Origin: Acanthaster planci
Taxonomy: Eukaryota; Echinodermata; Asteroidea; Valvatida; Acanthasteridae
Assembly: GCF_001949145.1 (NCBI RefSeq)
Contig: NW_019091380.1
Span: forward strand, 529,552 to 591,551
Direction of reading: 5' to 3'
DNA: 62,000 bases
In this document: positions 12,601-27,500 of the stretch, piece after piece
Layout: every line of letters starts with the position of its first letter
Numbering within the stretch: the stretch's first letter is position 1
The notes under the pieces: model-generated
Databases searched by the model: none
Told to the model about the DNA's origin: nothing
The model's input: the letters and a program-made list of their open reading frames with translations, nothing else
Program-made: the position numbers and the translations under genes

Positions 12601-15452
12601 ACATGTCACCACAGCACTTAACCATCAAATGTAATCAGGTGTGATATACACATCTAAATGTCCAACTTTGCAACAGTTAATATCAAAGTAGTGTTGCGCA
12701 TGTAGGACCAAAGTACATGTACATACATGTATTTCAAAGGACTCAGACTCGTTTTCTCCTTTTTTTTCTCGACTCATACTCGAGCAAAAAGACTCAAGGA
12801 CCTGGCCTTGAGTCCACCAAAAAATAACTGTTTTGCATCCTCAGCACCCTTTCAACATAAAATATGCAAATAAAGGGAAAACTGCAACAGTAGCTCTGTA
12901 TCATTTCCAACCTGACAATGTCTTTCCTGTTGAACGACAAACATGACATACATACCTGCTCCGTTGTACAATGTACTCGTTTCTTTAGATAACATTGTTA
13001 CTCTTCGTACTTTTCATGTAGTCTTGATGTCCTGAAAAGTGTTTGGTAAATTGTTTGGGGTACGATACTACATTAAGAAAAATTATTACTGCACTGTAAA
13101 CAAGTGAGAATATCAGTTCTCTTTTTGTTCATGTCTCCAATTACTGATCATAAATGAAACCCAATACCTGACTTATGAGTACCTGATGCATGCCCATTCA
13201 TTATTCATGCTATTTTTGAGGCATGGAAACATATTGTGAGGACTCTGACACTCTGACTCGGATAAGTGGTAGACTCAACTACAATCCTGTATCAAAGGTT
13301 CTGTAACAAATCTCTAGTGAATCATTTCTCACAGATAACGTGTAGCTCGGAGCCATGAAAAGTTGGTAGCAACATCTCTTACAAACCCCATAAGTGCAAA
13401 AAAAGAAGTTCACTTGCCCTTGAAGTACAATTTAAATTACACAGTTTTGTGGAAAATCTGTTAAAATGTTCCCAGCAGTTGAAACTGCCTGTCTCCAAAA
13501 TACAGACTTCAACTTTGACGCTTTATATCCAGTGGCCCATCATGCTGAACTCGCTCAACAGATAATGCATACAGAAATTCTGCAGGTGTTCACTTAGTAT
13601 TAACAAGTTCCTACTTCTAGTCTGAGTGTCACTGTAAGCTAACATGTACACTTCAAGTATTACATTCTACGGCTCACTTCAAGAGAACAGCATATTCCGT
13701 GGTCTTTACATATTTGCAGTCTCACACACTTAGCCATACGGCATTTATACACTCTTTTAATTTATACAGTATTTAACAAGACCTTCTCACCTTAGTGGTG
13801 ACCGTTAACAGAGCCTTGAAGAATGAATTCTGCTGTAAGTTTTATGCCGTTAGGAACGTGCGAACTTGTCAGCCTCGTCTTTTGAATATTTGACTGTCAG
13901 TGGAATAACAAAATACTACATGGATTGTGAATGGACTTTATGTTTACTGATATTAAAAGACAGAGAGATCATTTGAGCAGCACGGTATTTACCTCCACTA
14001 TTCTGTACTTAGAAATGAGAGAGATAACCAACTTCTATGACCAAAATACACCCTTTCTTCACTTTGCATCAAAATGTTAGTGTTTAGTGGTTTTTAAGCA
14101 TTAGCAATTATGACGTTAAAGTTTATCTTGGTCATTCTTGCAGGATTAAGACTGATAAGACGTATCCAATGGCAATAAGCAAAGCCTGATACTGTAGCTT
14201 GTTTGAACAAGTTACTGCAAACAGAACTAGCTTTTTCAATATCAATTAAAAAAACACCAAATAAGTTGCTTTTTTTATACCCAAAGAATGAACTGCAAGT
14301 TGAAATGTTTTTTGGTACTGATTAAGATATTTAAAAATGAGCAGCAATACACAAAAGGAAAGGAACTTCTGAGAACAAATATTATTTCCTACTTGCTTCA
14401 AAGCTTAAATACGATTACCGAAAGGTTGGCAAGGAAATTTATGTTGGCACTATATTATTTTTGTCTATTTTTTAAATTGACCCGACCCTTTCACTACAAT
14501 TTGAAATTTTTTTGTGGAACTCCCATGCTGCAAGAAAATGCTTGGAAAAAAATTGTTAATTTGAACTTTTTATTGCATTAAAGCAACTATGGCTAGCTCA
14601 AAATGAAGGAATTCTCAAATAAAAAAAAAATAAAATAGGGAGTCAACTCAAAAAGTCAGTAGTTAAGACACCTTATGGTCAGTATATTTATAGCAAGCTG
14701 CAGTAGGCTTAACTATGCTATGTGAAGTAGGTAAGAAGATTTCTGCAACATTATGTTAGAGACCAGGGCCCAAATTCCTGGAGCTGCCTGGCAGAAACTT
14801 CTGCAAGGCAAAATCAGCTGAAGATCAAGTTAAAAGTGAGTAGAATGACGATACATTCAGGTTGAGAACCTGTTCTGTGAAGCAAATATTTTTGGTAGTC
14901 ATTTAGTTTGTCTGCTTAGCAGCTCCTTAGCAGCTCCTCCTTAAAAACTCTATTCTAGACGACAGGTTGATTAACTTTCCCCCGACAGTTTTATTAAACT
15001 TCCCCCCCCCATTCAGGAAATTTTGGTAGGGTTATGTTTACAGCGGGAGGCTGGTGTTTCAATTGACTACCACTGTAAACATAATCCCTCCAAAACCACA
15101 AATGATGGAACCTGCTCAAACCCTCTGACATGATCAGCATGTTCAGGTTTATGTCTGCTATTCAGCACAGAAGCTGACACTGAGATCTTTCACTAATCTC
15201 CACAGTGAAAGAAATGAGCTGAGAAAAAAAAAGATTTTTACATGGCTCCAACAATACAAACACCTGATTTTTTTTAACTGGCGTTTTTCGTTACAATGTA
15301 CCATTTTTTGTCACCCTATCAGGGGAAAATCACAGATTACATCACAAATAAGCTGATCCAACTTTATTTTTGCTCTTGCTGGGTTAGATCAAGAATCACT
15401 TTGTTGTCGACACCAAAGGAAGAAAGAACTGCAAGAAATCATCTAGACGTCT
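9698..15452. other. AT-rich stretch without a supported gene; may hold the SLAIN 3' UTR
   Basis: 5.8 kb with only short open frames. It lies just downstream of the SLAIN stop on the minus strand, and several minus-strand AATAAA matches occur (for example near 10150). Part of it could be a long 3' UTR or intergenic sequence. No RNA gene was recognised. Confidence 0.4.
15363..15368 (-). terminator. Candidate poly(A) signal of the SLAIN gene
   Basis: AATAAA on the minus strand 85 bases past the SLAIN stop codon. Other AATAAA matches occur further downstream in the AT-rich tract, so a much longer 3' UTR is equally possible. Confidence 0.25.
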
Positions 15453-15519
15453 TCAATAGCAGCCATCTTTCCAGGCGTCATCCTTTGACTTAGTCGATCT
15501 CCTTGGCATTGTTAATGAG
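15453..15519 (-). CDS. SLAIN: SLAIN exon 7, tiny terminal coding exon
   Basis: Only 67 coding bases, 4.2 kb downstream of exon 6. The acceptor is CTGTCTCTGTAG. One base completes Ser478, then the exon encodes SLTMPRRSTKSKDDAWKDGCY and a TGA stop. The final WKDGCY matches the conserved end of SLAIN proteins. This and the fitting phase make the assignment firm despite the small size. Confidence 0.93.
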
Positions 15520-18500
15520 CTACAGAGACAGATAGGCAAGGACAGCAGCGAAGGAAAGAAAAAAGTTTTGGTGTTAGTTTGAGGTATTAGATAAATGTGT
15601 AAACGTAAAGTTTGGGAGAAGTATGATGGTTATTGTACGACAATCAATATATAAGTGACAAAATAATGGCATAAGCGTTAGTAGATACAATGAAGTTACA
15701 TATACTCTGTACGCATTGGAGCTAGCTGCAGAGGTTACACTCATGAACCGACACACGTGTTTACTGTTTTTGCCTGCCAATTTGTTGTTTGACTTCCTTA
15801 TATTTGGTACCATTACAAATGTATATTTACAACAGGAAAGCCTCTGATGAAGGGTTTATTCTCCAGCTTACGTGTGCACTGCCTTGATACGCAGACAAGT
15901 GACACATTTTTGTACCATATCAGAAATTGATTGCTTTTCAGTGTCATCACACATGGCTGCAAATTGACACAGAAATGTTTGATAATTGAATATTTATTGT
16001 GCGTTTCACACAGACGAATGGCAAGCAGAATGTGTCATCGTATATTCATGTACTTGTGTAGCTTCTGCCGGTGGCAAGTTTTGCACGTCATAAGACCACA
16101 CAAAAGTGATGACGGTTCTACTATGAGAACTGTACTCCATTCATACGCATAACCTCTCTACTGGCCAACGTTGTCATGTCATGTAGACTTCCTCAAATGA
16201 GTCTGCGTATTTCCTCACAATTGAAAACTGGGAAACTTTAAACAAAAGTTGTATTTATTGGTAGCAAACACAACCGAACACAGGTATGGCCGTGGTGTGC
16301 TTTTTACCCAATGCTGGATGAAAATCAATTGAAATTAAAGAAAGATTTCTAACTGGCATTTTGTGGAGTGCATTCATAAGTAAGTTACCTGTAGATTTCA
16401 AACATAAATTACTTCAGTGAAAGACAGTCGCTTTAATTTCAAAATTTTGATTGACCCTGCTTTCGTTTTAATTTTACGTGCGTAGTTTTCGCTATTGCAA
16501 ACAAATATTATATCACTATTAATTTGCGTACATGAAGCTAGTTACAGCTATAAAACAAACTTCTTTATTATAAAAAGAATATCACTATATGTAATACTGT
16601 CTATATTTCTGCGATGTCTCTGCAAATGTTTCAGATGAAAACGTCTACTTCCTGAAGCAACTACATTGTAATCACAACAGTATCCTGAAGATGTTAAAAC
16701 TAGCCACTTTGTCAGGTATGTTTCTACACACTGTAAATGGTGAAATACAGGGAGGAGTAAAAGCAAGATTTGATAAATACAATGTCTATCTTTGAAAGGA
16801 TTGCTCCCTGACACTTCGACGTAGTCATCTAAATTGTCTTTTTTCCTGTGTTTTTCCAGATTTAAGAACCAAACAAGTTTGCATCCTCCGATTGTGTTAC
16901 AAGTTAGTTTACTGCAGGCTGCAAGCACTTGTTTCTGTTAGTATCAAGGAGCTTGTTAGTTGCTGAGTATCTGCTCATCCAGGGTATCACTTCCAGTTAA
17001 CTATGGTCCCTGACACAGCGCGCTTCTGACACCAAATCTCAGCGGGTGTCAGTGAGTGTATATTAACATCACAGACTCAGTGGTCAGCTCTGTTGCTTTC
17101 TGTCTGTGTGAGGCTGTGAGTCTGAGGACTGTGGGAAAGACATGTGCACTACTTGACTGTGACTCAAGAATTCTGTGCTGTCCCAGTCAGGAAGGTTCGT
17201 TCTTGTTGATCTCTCTTTGGTTTATAAAAGTGCTAAAGTAAGCTAAGATCTTTTTGATTCTCTGTGTAAATGTGATCCTTGGTGCTCAATATTCAGTGCC
17301 AAAACACATCCGCATCACAAGCTCGTCTTGACATGTATTTTAACCGCTGTGTGTTATCACGGACTGCGATATCTGCTGGTATATGAGATTCAAAGCAGCC
17401 AGCTAACCCGACAAGAAAGCAAAGGTATGTGGCTTGAGCCCCATCAAAGCAAGTTTTAGCATTTTGGGGGGTCGAAAGCTGTCTCACAACACACAAAGTA
17501 GTATGCTCACTGACGCTGTTTGGGAAGAACCTTAGCATACATGTACATGTATATGCCTTTTACTGAAAACCTTAATGCGTTTTCTTCCAACTGGGATAGT
17601 CCAAGGCTTACATAAAAGTAAAAAAATACACAGACACGGCACAAAGACATCAAGATCTGACATGTAAGAATCACCTGGCTACCCACACTGGCGATCTATC
17701 AGCCAACGGGTTACCATTCTGACTGCTGAGATTCTCTAGGATCCCTCACTGCTGGACTGTCTCCTCTGGAAAGAGAATGGCTATCTCACATTGCACTCAG
17801 GTTTTGTTAGCGACAGTTGCAGAAAGATATTTTCACAAACGACCAACAGATGCAAGGCATGCTCATGCAACTGTACATGCCAGTTATCTCTGCTTGTTTT
17901 TTTCCTCCATTTCTAAAATACTGGTAGAAGATCAGTAAATGGAGTTGATTTCCTTTTTCTAACTGTCTTACTTCACACATCTGTATTTTGGGGCTCAGTT
18001 TTCACCTCTTGCTTTCCGAATTTCATGAACTCAGGGGCTAGTGCTTCATCTGAACTTTACAGCAATAAATCATACCATTGTACATGTACTTTGTGCAAAC
18101 GTGACCAGGCCCAAGGGACATTTCCACAGACATGTACATTGTACACGCATTCTCACATAAAAGTGAATGTTGCCAGGCAGCCTCACCAAGCACAAATTTG
18201 ACGGGTTCATATCAATTTGATCTGCCAACAATTCTTGCAAGATAGTTTTACATCTCTGCTTTCCTTTTTTTTTTATTTCAGTGTTTCTACAAAAAAGAAT
18301 CTATTAATGGCAAATGGATTTTTACACATGATCTTTAACTGTAAAAGTCATTTTTGAAAAAAAAGGATTATAGTTTGAAAAATAACAAGAAAGCTACTCT
18401 AAACAATGTTTAAAGCTCTTAAGTAGTAACACATAATTTTCTGGTACATATATGTATATCTTTGTTATCGGTTTAAATTTTGACGGAGTATAAATGTACA

Positions 18501-21500
18501 AATCTTTTGAGTACATGTACATGACACACACAAAAGCCAAAGAAAAAAATTCCTGTCATAGTTCAACAGCAACACTGTACATGTATAAAGCATGCTTCGC
18601 ACCAATTCAGCAGATTCAGCTTCGCATGCAGGACGTGCTCTACTCTACTGTACATTTACAACAACACCGTGGATCTTCCGCAGCACAATTTTCAAAAATA
18701 AGACCTTCAGATTTTCTGCAATACAACGTAAGAATTTGTTTGCACAGAGACTGTTTCTTTGAGGTGAGTTATACAGATTATAAAGTAAGTTTGGAACCGT
18801 GTTGTCTACACTTTGAAGCCACTCTGACGGAATGTGTACAAACAATATGTGCAATGGCGGAAAAATATCCTGAGTAAAAAAAGCCTCTGCAGAGCGACAG
18901 AATGCACATCAATATGTATTTGTAGTCACTGGTCATCTAAGATGAACTGAGCAATGGTTCACCACTTGTCGTCTAGTCGTTAAAAAGACTGTTTAAGCAT
19001 TTCACATGGGCAATCTGCATCACATCAAGTCCCCACCGGCAAAGCCGTGTTGGGCACTACCCAGCTCTCGGTACACAAAGGCACACGTACACTTTGAACA
19101 TGTTTGTGGGCAACTCATTCAAAAAAAGATACTGTCACAAGCAGGCTACTGGGACATATACACAGCACACAGAATGCTCTGAAAAAATCCTAATTACGCC
19201 GTGTACCGTCTAACTTGCCACAGCAACTCCACAACAGTGACCACAGCAACATGCAAACAACTTTCACATGACATTATCTCAACTGTATGGAAGCATGCCA
19301 GCGATATCACGCTTTTTTTCTGTTTGCTGATTTCATCACCAAAAATATTTTTTCCAAAGAATCAATCATACAGTGTTACTGTAATCGGTGAAAAGGCCTG
19401 TCACAGTAAAAATACTGTTACTGTACACTGTTGCTTTTCAAAGTACACACCACCCCCTTAAAAAAAAGTAAGATAAAAAATCAAAACTAATTCATTTTCT
19501 TCTTGTTTGGAAACCCTGTTTAGAAAGCCAACCTTTCACTTACCATAATGGTAATGTTTGAAGTAACATGTTTTCGGGAAAACTTGGTCACAGTCTGGTT
19601 TGAAAATGGTTTAATAAACCCCTTAACTGTAAACCTCTTCCCCTGATCATTAAAGCAAATTTGATTTTTGGAATAACTTGTAAACAAGAAACTAAATCAA
19701 TTCAAAATGCTGTTGAACGATCGCAGACCCGTTTGGATTTCTTACCTCCGATTTCCAGGTACAAGCATCTGCGACCGTGGTGAGAGAACGGCCGAGCGAG
19801 GCCTGGGGATGCCGCTCCGCTCAGCTGAGGCACTGGACCGGACCGGTATACCGCTGCGCTGGGGAGAGGCATTGCGCATCTTGCTGGGCGAGGGCTGCTT
19901 CAGGCCGCTGGCCTTGCCCGGGCTTGGCAGGGAGCGGGTGGGCGAGGGGCTAGTGGGGTGCTTCAGTCTTGTCTCAGTGGGGTCCGAGTGGTTGGTGGCC
20001 GGGGTGGTGCTGGTAGGGGTGGTCGTGGTGCTGGGCATCGGTTGGGGAGCAGCACTTGGGGGGCTGCTGGTCTCCTTGGTGTAGGTCCGATTGAGATTTG
20101 GTAGGCTACCTTTGTGAACTGCTTGCCTCTCTGTGTGATAGAAATGTCAGCGAATGTTAGGGACCATCATGATTCATGACGAACTTTATAAACTGCTTCT
20201 ATCCTATAAACATCGACATAACCACACAAAGAATACAGCCAAGCTTAACAAAGGAGAAACAGTAGTCACAATTATTCAGCACACAAAATCGGAAGTCAAT
20301 AGAAATTGCAACAATCACAGACCCACAACAACTCAATTATCACAAGACTTTGATTCAAGTCACCCGAATAAAAACAAAACTTTTCATGAATACAGAGCTC
20401 TGTGCACTTACATAAGATCTGGCAAGTCCGGCATGAAATTACTCAAAACAGCACATTCATCTTGACTCAATGAAGGTCAAATGTTTGGAATTGAGTTGAA
20501 TATGGTGCATATTTAATAGACGGTGCTTGCTGATGAGGTAAACAGGGGTGAGATTGGAGCTTTGTGGGCCCCACAGCAGTGTAGGGTCTATGGTCGATAT
20601 TTCTGTCTGCCTGAAGTCAACTTTTACACAAACACCTTACTGGTAAAAACAGGATTTTCCAGATTTTAAGAGAGACTGTTTGAAAAATCCTGAAATCAGA
20701 AAAGTATGGTGACAAAATCCTAAGATCGAGAACAATCCTGACAAATCCCACCCCTGGTTAAAGGAAATATGATGACTGAATGACATTTCTTTTACTCAAG
20801 GACGTACTGCTCATGTACTATTCAGCAAAAAATTGCCATGCTGTTTGTTAAAGCTGTTACTGTCACGCTGGAGTTCCTGTGCTGAACCATCTGTACATCG
20901 TCACGTCAGCCCAACATCCCAAGGGATGCTTGACTTTCACTCCAGAAGTGCAGAGGTCACATCCATGCATGCAGGTCACAAGACACAACACCCCTCGGAC
21001 GCCCACACTTACCCAGGGCGAGTTTCTGCAACTCCGCAATAGTGATACTGTCCCCATTGTCTGAAGTATGATTGGGCGTCATCTTTGCTCCGTAACTATA
21101 TCTACGAGTATCCCCTGTATGGCAGACAGGGTTGAGGGCAAGGGGTGTTGAGAAAGGGTAGCAAGAGAGGAAGGGGCAGGCAGGTCCAGGATGGGTAACA
21201 GATAAGTCTGGCATTTAGTTGTGTGGGAAAATGGTTTACATGGTTCCAATCGAATGCCAAAAAAAAAAAGTACAAGTAACTGATGTAAACATGACTGGCG
21301 AGGTTGAAGTTGGTGTCAAATATGCAGGGGGGAACTGGACTGCTTTTCCATTCGTGGACATGAAAAATGGAGTCATTACACTAAGGTTCTAAACTAGATT
21401 TTGACAAATGAGCTCTTCAAGGGGGACACTTTAAGCCACATCTAACCTGGCAGCTGCATTTCGGCAGCAGATCAATGGTTTAGTGGGGGGAGGGGACATG

Positions 21501-24500
21501 AGTTTAACTGGGATGGTAACTCCTCAGAACGGGAGGGGCAAAAGCTACGGTGCAGCAAACCATGCTGGTTGTATTCAGTTTTTTTCAAAGACTGATGCAT
21601 GAAAAGCTAGCAGAGGGGAAGTGTATTTGATCCGTCTGCAAGTTAAGGTGACCCTCCATGACTGACCGTGATGATGACAATTAACGAAATGGCATTTGAA
21701 TCGTTTTACATGTCGGAACCAATGAAATGAATGCACGTGTTTGAAATCCCAAAGGACAGGGTGAATGTATGATAAACAATTCTCAAGGCCATACAACACA
21801 CAAAAATATGACTGACTGGCACCACATGGAGAGGACAGTTTCCTTGATGGGGAAAATTTAGACTTTGTGGTGGAACTTTCTTGTGACCCAACGAACTTAG
21901 AAGTCCCCAAAGCATCGTACAACGTGTGTATGGTCCTGACACTCATGGAACGAGAATACAAGAGGAAACAGTTGAAACACGCCGTGTCCTGGAACTCAGT
22001 TATGACAAAAGTGAACAATATCAGTTTCGAGGTGTGTCAAACATGGTCATGTCCAGATTACTTGGTTGTGGCTTGAAATTACACATCGCTCTATGGAAAT
22101 TATCTGAAGCCAATGCCACAGATTTGTGTGTAATATCAAGTCACAGCCAAGTAACTCAGACCGGCCCATCACTCACTGCTGCATGCCCTATCGTCCTACC
22201 TTCGCCTTTCTTCATCCTCTCCAGCGAGGGCCTCCTCCGCACCACAGTGGATGTTTTGGTACTGGCCTCCACATGGGCTTCGTGGGCTTCGTCCTTGTCC
22301 GCATTGCTGCCGTGGCTGTTGGTCCTCGAAGCTGGCTTGTGAAGGGTATTCTCGGACGAGGCCGGCGAGACGCCCGTGGTTGCCCTCCGTGGGGAGTTGG
22401 AGGGGGATTGATGCATGGCTTGTCGCAAACCTGAAAACGGAAACTCAACAATTTTGTAAAATGGACAAAACTTATCAACTTCTCCATGACCAAACAAAAC
22501 AAGTGTTATTTAAGATGTTCAATTCTTGGAAATCCCCAAAATGTAAAGCCTGATTTGTCATGTTGAAGTGTTGGGCTTTTGAAATAAAATAAGGTTTTTT
22601 ATGCTTTGATATTTGTAGCACCTCTTTTAATGTTTCATCGCATGGGGTCTGACCATTTTAGACCCAAAATACAAGTTTTCCATAGCATAATAAAATGGAC
22701 GGGCTAAACAACGACCCTCTGATCAGGAGTCACAACCCTTAATGACTAGGCCATATGCACCCCTTTAAGCATGGGCGTAAATCTTGTGGGTTAGGGGACA
22801 TACAGGGTCCACTTTTTTGACCAACGGGCACGGGCTATTAAGTCATTCCTTTTTTGTGGTGACAAAAAAATTAGCCGCATTGGGCTGCATTTTCCGTGCA
22901 CATCCGTGTAAATTGAACACCGACCGTCAAAATTCATTGAAAATTCTACATAAGATTCAGGAAGGTTTGACAAATGAGAAGGTTGGATACTGATAAAACC
23001 CTTTTGTAACCCACTTTCTTCCTGCATCTTGGCTAGTATCTGCACGTCGGTGACATCCTCCAGCTTGCTGTAGCCCAGCTCTTCGCTGGATTTCCTGTCA
23101 CCACTGATCCGCCTCTCCCTCTCCCGTCTCTCCGCTTCTCCCTTGGTCCTGGGCGTGGTCGAGGACTGGTAAGGGAAGTGGGTGGGTGCGCTGGCCCCCG
23201 GATGGACAGAGGTCGGCGAGGGTGATGGGGAGGATTCTAGTCGGCCTGTTCATGAGAGAAAGAGCACAAAGAACTTGTTAGACTGAGGCCGTGTCCGAAA
23301 TGGGCTTTCAGAGCTACGGCTAGGTCTATTGTCTGCGCGTGTCCACGCATGTATGCAGTAGGCCTTAGTTTAATCATGGTGGTTGGAAAACAAGCAAATG
23401 TTCGACACGGCCTGCCCCAATGGGCAAACTAAAAAAAACAAACAAGAACACAAAAAACCAAAAAAATTGTCATGGCCCGCTTCCGAACAAGGATTGCTCT
23501 ATGCGGCTACGCGTGCGGTTCTGGTAGGGCCAGGAAAAAGGTGTATTTCGACACCTGACACTGCATGTTACAACTCTAGCTTTTATACAATACGGCAGAT
23601 CAAAAGATGGTAATGGCAGAACAACATTGATTGTGTTATGACATTTTGTCCGAGCAGTTTTTTGGTCTAATACGGCGCGCTCTGTGCGTATCCAACATTT
23701 TCTTAGACCGGAAACATTTTCATGCGATATAAAAAAAATTGGGATGGCATTAATGCCCTTAACTTTGGTACGCTGATGGCATTAATGCCCTCACGTTTGG
23801 CATTACTGCCCTTTATTTCAGCCAGTTCACCAATGCCAAATGGCAGTGCCCTAAAAAAAAATGAAATTTGAGGCCTGATATATCAGGGGAAACAGAAAAT
23901 AAGGGCAGTAGTGTCCATGTGAGCCAATAAGGCACAGAGACAGAAAAGAATCACCCCAATTCGCAACAGGCATGACAGGTGAATAGTCTGATGGTGTGGC
24001 AAAGCAGACAGCAACAAAGTTATGCACAGTAGCTGTTGCAGACTTGACAACGGAGACTGGCAAGAAGATGCATCATTCCAGTTTCATCTGTTAACCCCAA
24101 CACTTCTGCATACAATTTGGCTTGCAGTAGTAAGTAGTAGTCTGAGCCTGAAGGACCTAGCGCTACAAATGACTACTTCTGGCTAGGGCACCCACCACTG
24201 TTACTCGTACTGAGAACAATAAAATCATGCATTCATAGTATGGTACATACTATACTGTATGGTTCATTGTCAAATCTATTGTATTTTATGGCTTCAGAGA
24301 ACAATAAGGTCATGTCCTCTTACAAGCAACAGCACTGAGTACGACATTTTACCACTAAGTAAGAACCCTGCAGTATTTAGGGCTGTTAGGGGTAAAATAC
24401 CAACTCTTTCATGCCAAGCAACCTTGTACTCGTGTTACTGACCTACTCCGACCGATGCATCAACCATCACTGGCTGTTTAATGACCAGGGAATTGGTTCC

Positions 24501-27500
24501 CACGCTGTTTCGTTGTGCTGTTGGTTGGTAAAAAAAAAAACAGAGGGACAATATGTTAAAATCTGACAATTAACCCATACCTTCCAAGATCCGTCAAAAT
24601 CTAACCCAAGGTTTGTAAGAGTTTGCGGGTGCTGCTTATCAATGGTTGTCCCTTGAAAGTTCAAGTGCAAACGATGCAACGTAGAGTTCGTGCACAGTGG
24701 AGATTCAGAGAATTCAGGAAGGTTCACAGCAGAAATACATGGAAAACTAGGGCAAAGGGCAGCTTGCAATTACTGGAAATGTTGAAAATATACGTGATCA
24801 ACACGACAAACATGTCTCATTGTACGTGATGCAGATGATGCTCTTTACGGAAAATATGTTTGTAGGATAAGATAACAGATGCTATGACATGATCCACTTC
24901 CCCTATTAGAATGCGGATCTTGCTAAAGACATATTTGATTCCTTTTGTAAGAGCAATCCTGGGTAAGAATATTAATTAAATTGACCTTTGAAATCTCAAG
25001 TCAAGTAATAAAACTTGCACTGACTGAGTCTATATACAATGTAAGTAAACCGGCAGTATGTCTAAAGTTGAGCGGCAGGCCACACCTCTGTTGTCATTCC
25101 TTCATCCTATAAAAGACAGGCGCAAGGCTGCGGTTCTCCCTCTAACATTTTCCCGGGAAAATCACTGGCATAATCTGGGGGGGCCCCGGTCTATAAGTGT
25201 TTATTTTCAATCTGCTGGGGCTGGCACGTCAAGTGCAGGGAAGACATACCAGACAGGCCAGATGCCTCAGATGCCCCATAAAGCACGGGAATAGTGCCAA
25301 GACAAAAATGAGGCGGCCAGGATGAGTGAGGATTCTGGGTGGATACTGATAGGCAATAACGGACCTCCAGTCAGTGCTAATGTCTCTGACGTTATCGGCA
25401 TGTACACCTACGAGTAAGCGCAGACTTGAACCCCACTAACTGTAGGCCTACATTTACATCTTCAGTAAATGAAGTTCCAAAGGGCAAATTATTGAACAGC
25501 ATCAAGAAACGGAAAATTTCCTATGTTTTAACAGTTTAAAACAAGTTTCTCAGCACCTTTTTTAAAAAGGAAATATCTGCATCCCCCCAGTACATGGGAA
25601 AACAAGTTTTCTAACAAATTGTGACAAAAAAATTAAATGAAAAATTCAAAAAATCTGAATGTACAACATGTTCTGGAAAACATTCTCTGATTTTCGGTAA
25701 AACACATTTCAATGGCATTTCTGGATGCATTCTTACAGTGGTGCCAGGGGTGGGGAGCTCAGTTGTAGAGACTGTCCTTCCCCTCCCTGCTCCAAGCCTT
25801 TCCCCCCTCCCAACCCCCATCCATCCCTCCCCGTCAGGCTACTCTTGGTACCTCTTGCCAGTTCATCCAGTTTGGCTTGCAACGACCTCTTGGCTGATTC
25901 CATTTCATCGCTGGGGTGGTCCAGATCCTGCCGAATCCAGTCGTAGACATTGACAGACCGCTCTTCGGGTGTGAGCACTCTTAAAGGGGAGACATATAAC
26001 CTAGGTGACAAATGAGAAAAATAGACCATGACACATACCACAGAACCAGTTCACCGTCACCTTGGAAGTACGTGGCTACCATGACCTGCCTTACGCACAC
26101 GGTACATGCACGTGCATACGTGTACATGTATCGATACGAGTACCTTGGACAAAAGGGGAAAAAAATTCATAATAGCAATTTTTGAATTACTCAAAACAAT
26201 TATATTGAAAACAAAAGGTGCAACAAAGCCATGGGAATGGACAAAAAAAACGGAAGATAACCAGACTACATACTGTTATCACATTATTACTACTCGTAGT
26301 TGCAATACGGACACTGTATACATGTACATGTTTATGAAATGCTCTTTTCCACAGCTCACCCTCTTGCTTCATTTACTGTTAATTTAAAGGGTGTGAAATT
26401 ATAATTCAAAGCACATGTACCCCATAAGGGCACGGGACTAGACTTGCCAACAAGTGAACAATGAACTTACGGTATGAGCACACAGGAAATTCCCAGCAAA
26501 TTTTGTCATCAATCAATTACACACCCAGCAATGTTTGAGCCCAATGATTGACTTTCATACATGCAATCCTGTGCATCGCTTGCCTCTCATGCACATGGTT
26601 GCATGCAGATGATGATGCTACCATCACTGACAGTTTTTGTGCAGCAACACTCAGCGATGAGCCATGGACCGTCTACACGCTGGACAACAATTTACATGGG
26701 GTGTTCCTGCATAAATGTCAGGTGTTTCTTCACTCGACTAAACTCAGTTTAACTACGTGTACATCATTTTTGGAGGTTGCAAGAGTGTACAGGTTATTCA
26801 GCCTTGTGCCACCGCTGGCAGCTTTCTCTCCATGTGAGATCAAATGGTACAAAATACGCATTCTCATGTATCATTTATCTATAATATGAAAAACATTTAC
26901 AATTTCTTTCTCAAACAAATTCCATTCATTGGTTAGATTTATATAATTAAAGTAATAAGCAGGACTTTCTGATGCTACAAGACACAATGCAAAGCCACTA
27001 CACTTACAATGTACAAGTACAATGAACACCTACATGTTTTTAATGCATTGGTTCCTGACAATCAAATTTCCTGAGTGCTGGTACCACACACACAGAGTGC
27101 ATAGGAAGTCCATTAGGTTCATGACAACTTTGCAATCTCGAGCAGGAAGTTCTACAACATGTCTTTCTACCTGTGCATGTACATGTCTACAATACACGTA
27201 CATAATCTACATGTGCACAAGGCTGCATTGGCCTCTTGTTGATACAATTTATCAAGTTCAATTGAAAACAAGCTGAGATATACATGTAAATGTAGAATGA
27301 ACAAAAACACTAAGAATGCATCATGTACCGTATGTACTCATGCACAAGTGCATGTCGCTAAAGAGACACAAATTGAATGTACATGTACATGTAAGCATAT
27401 GGGTAATTCCAAAAATTACGGGTCCAAAAGTGTGACATTTTCGTGTCCCTGTTACATCTGATGGTCTAAGGTTGTTATTTGACATGGAAGTATCACCAGA

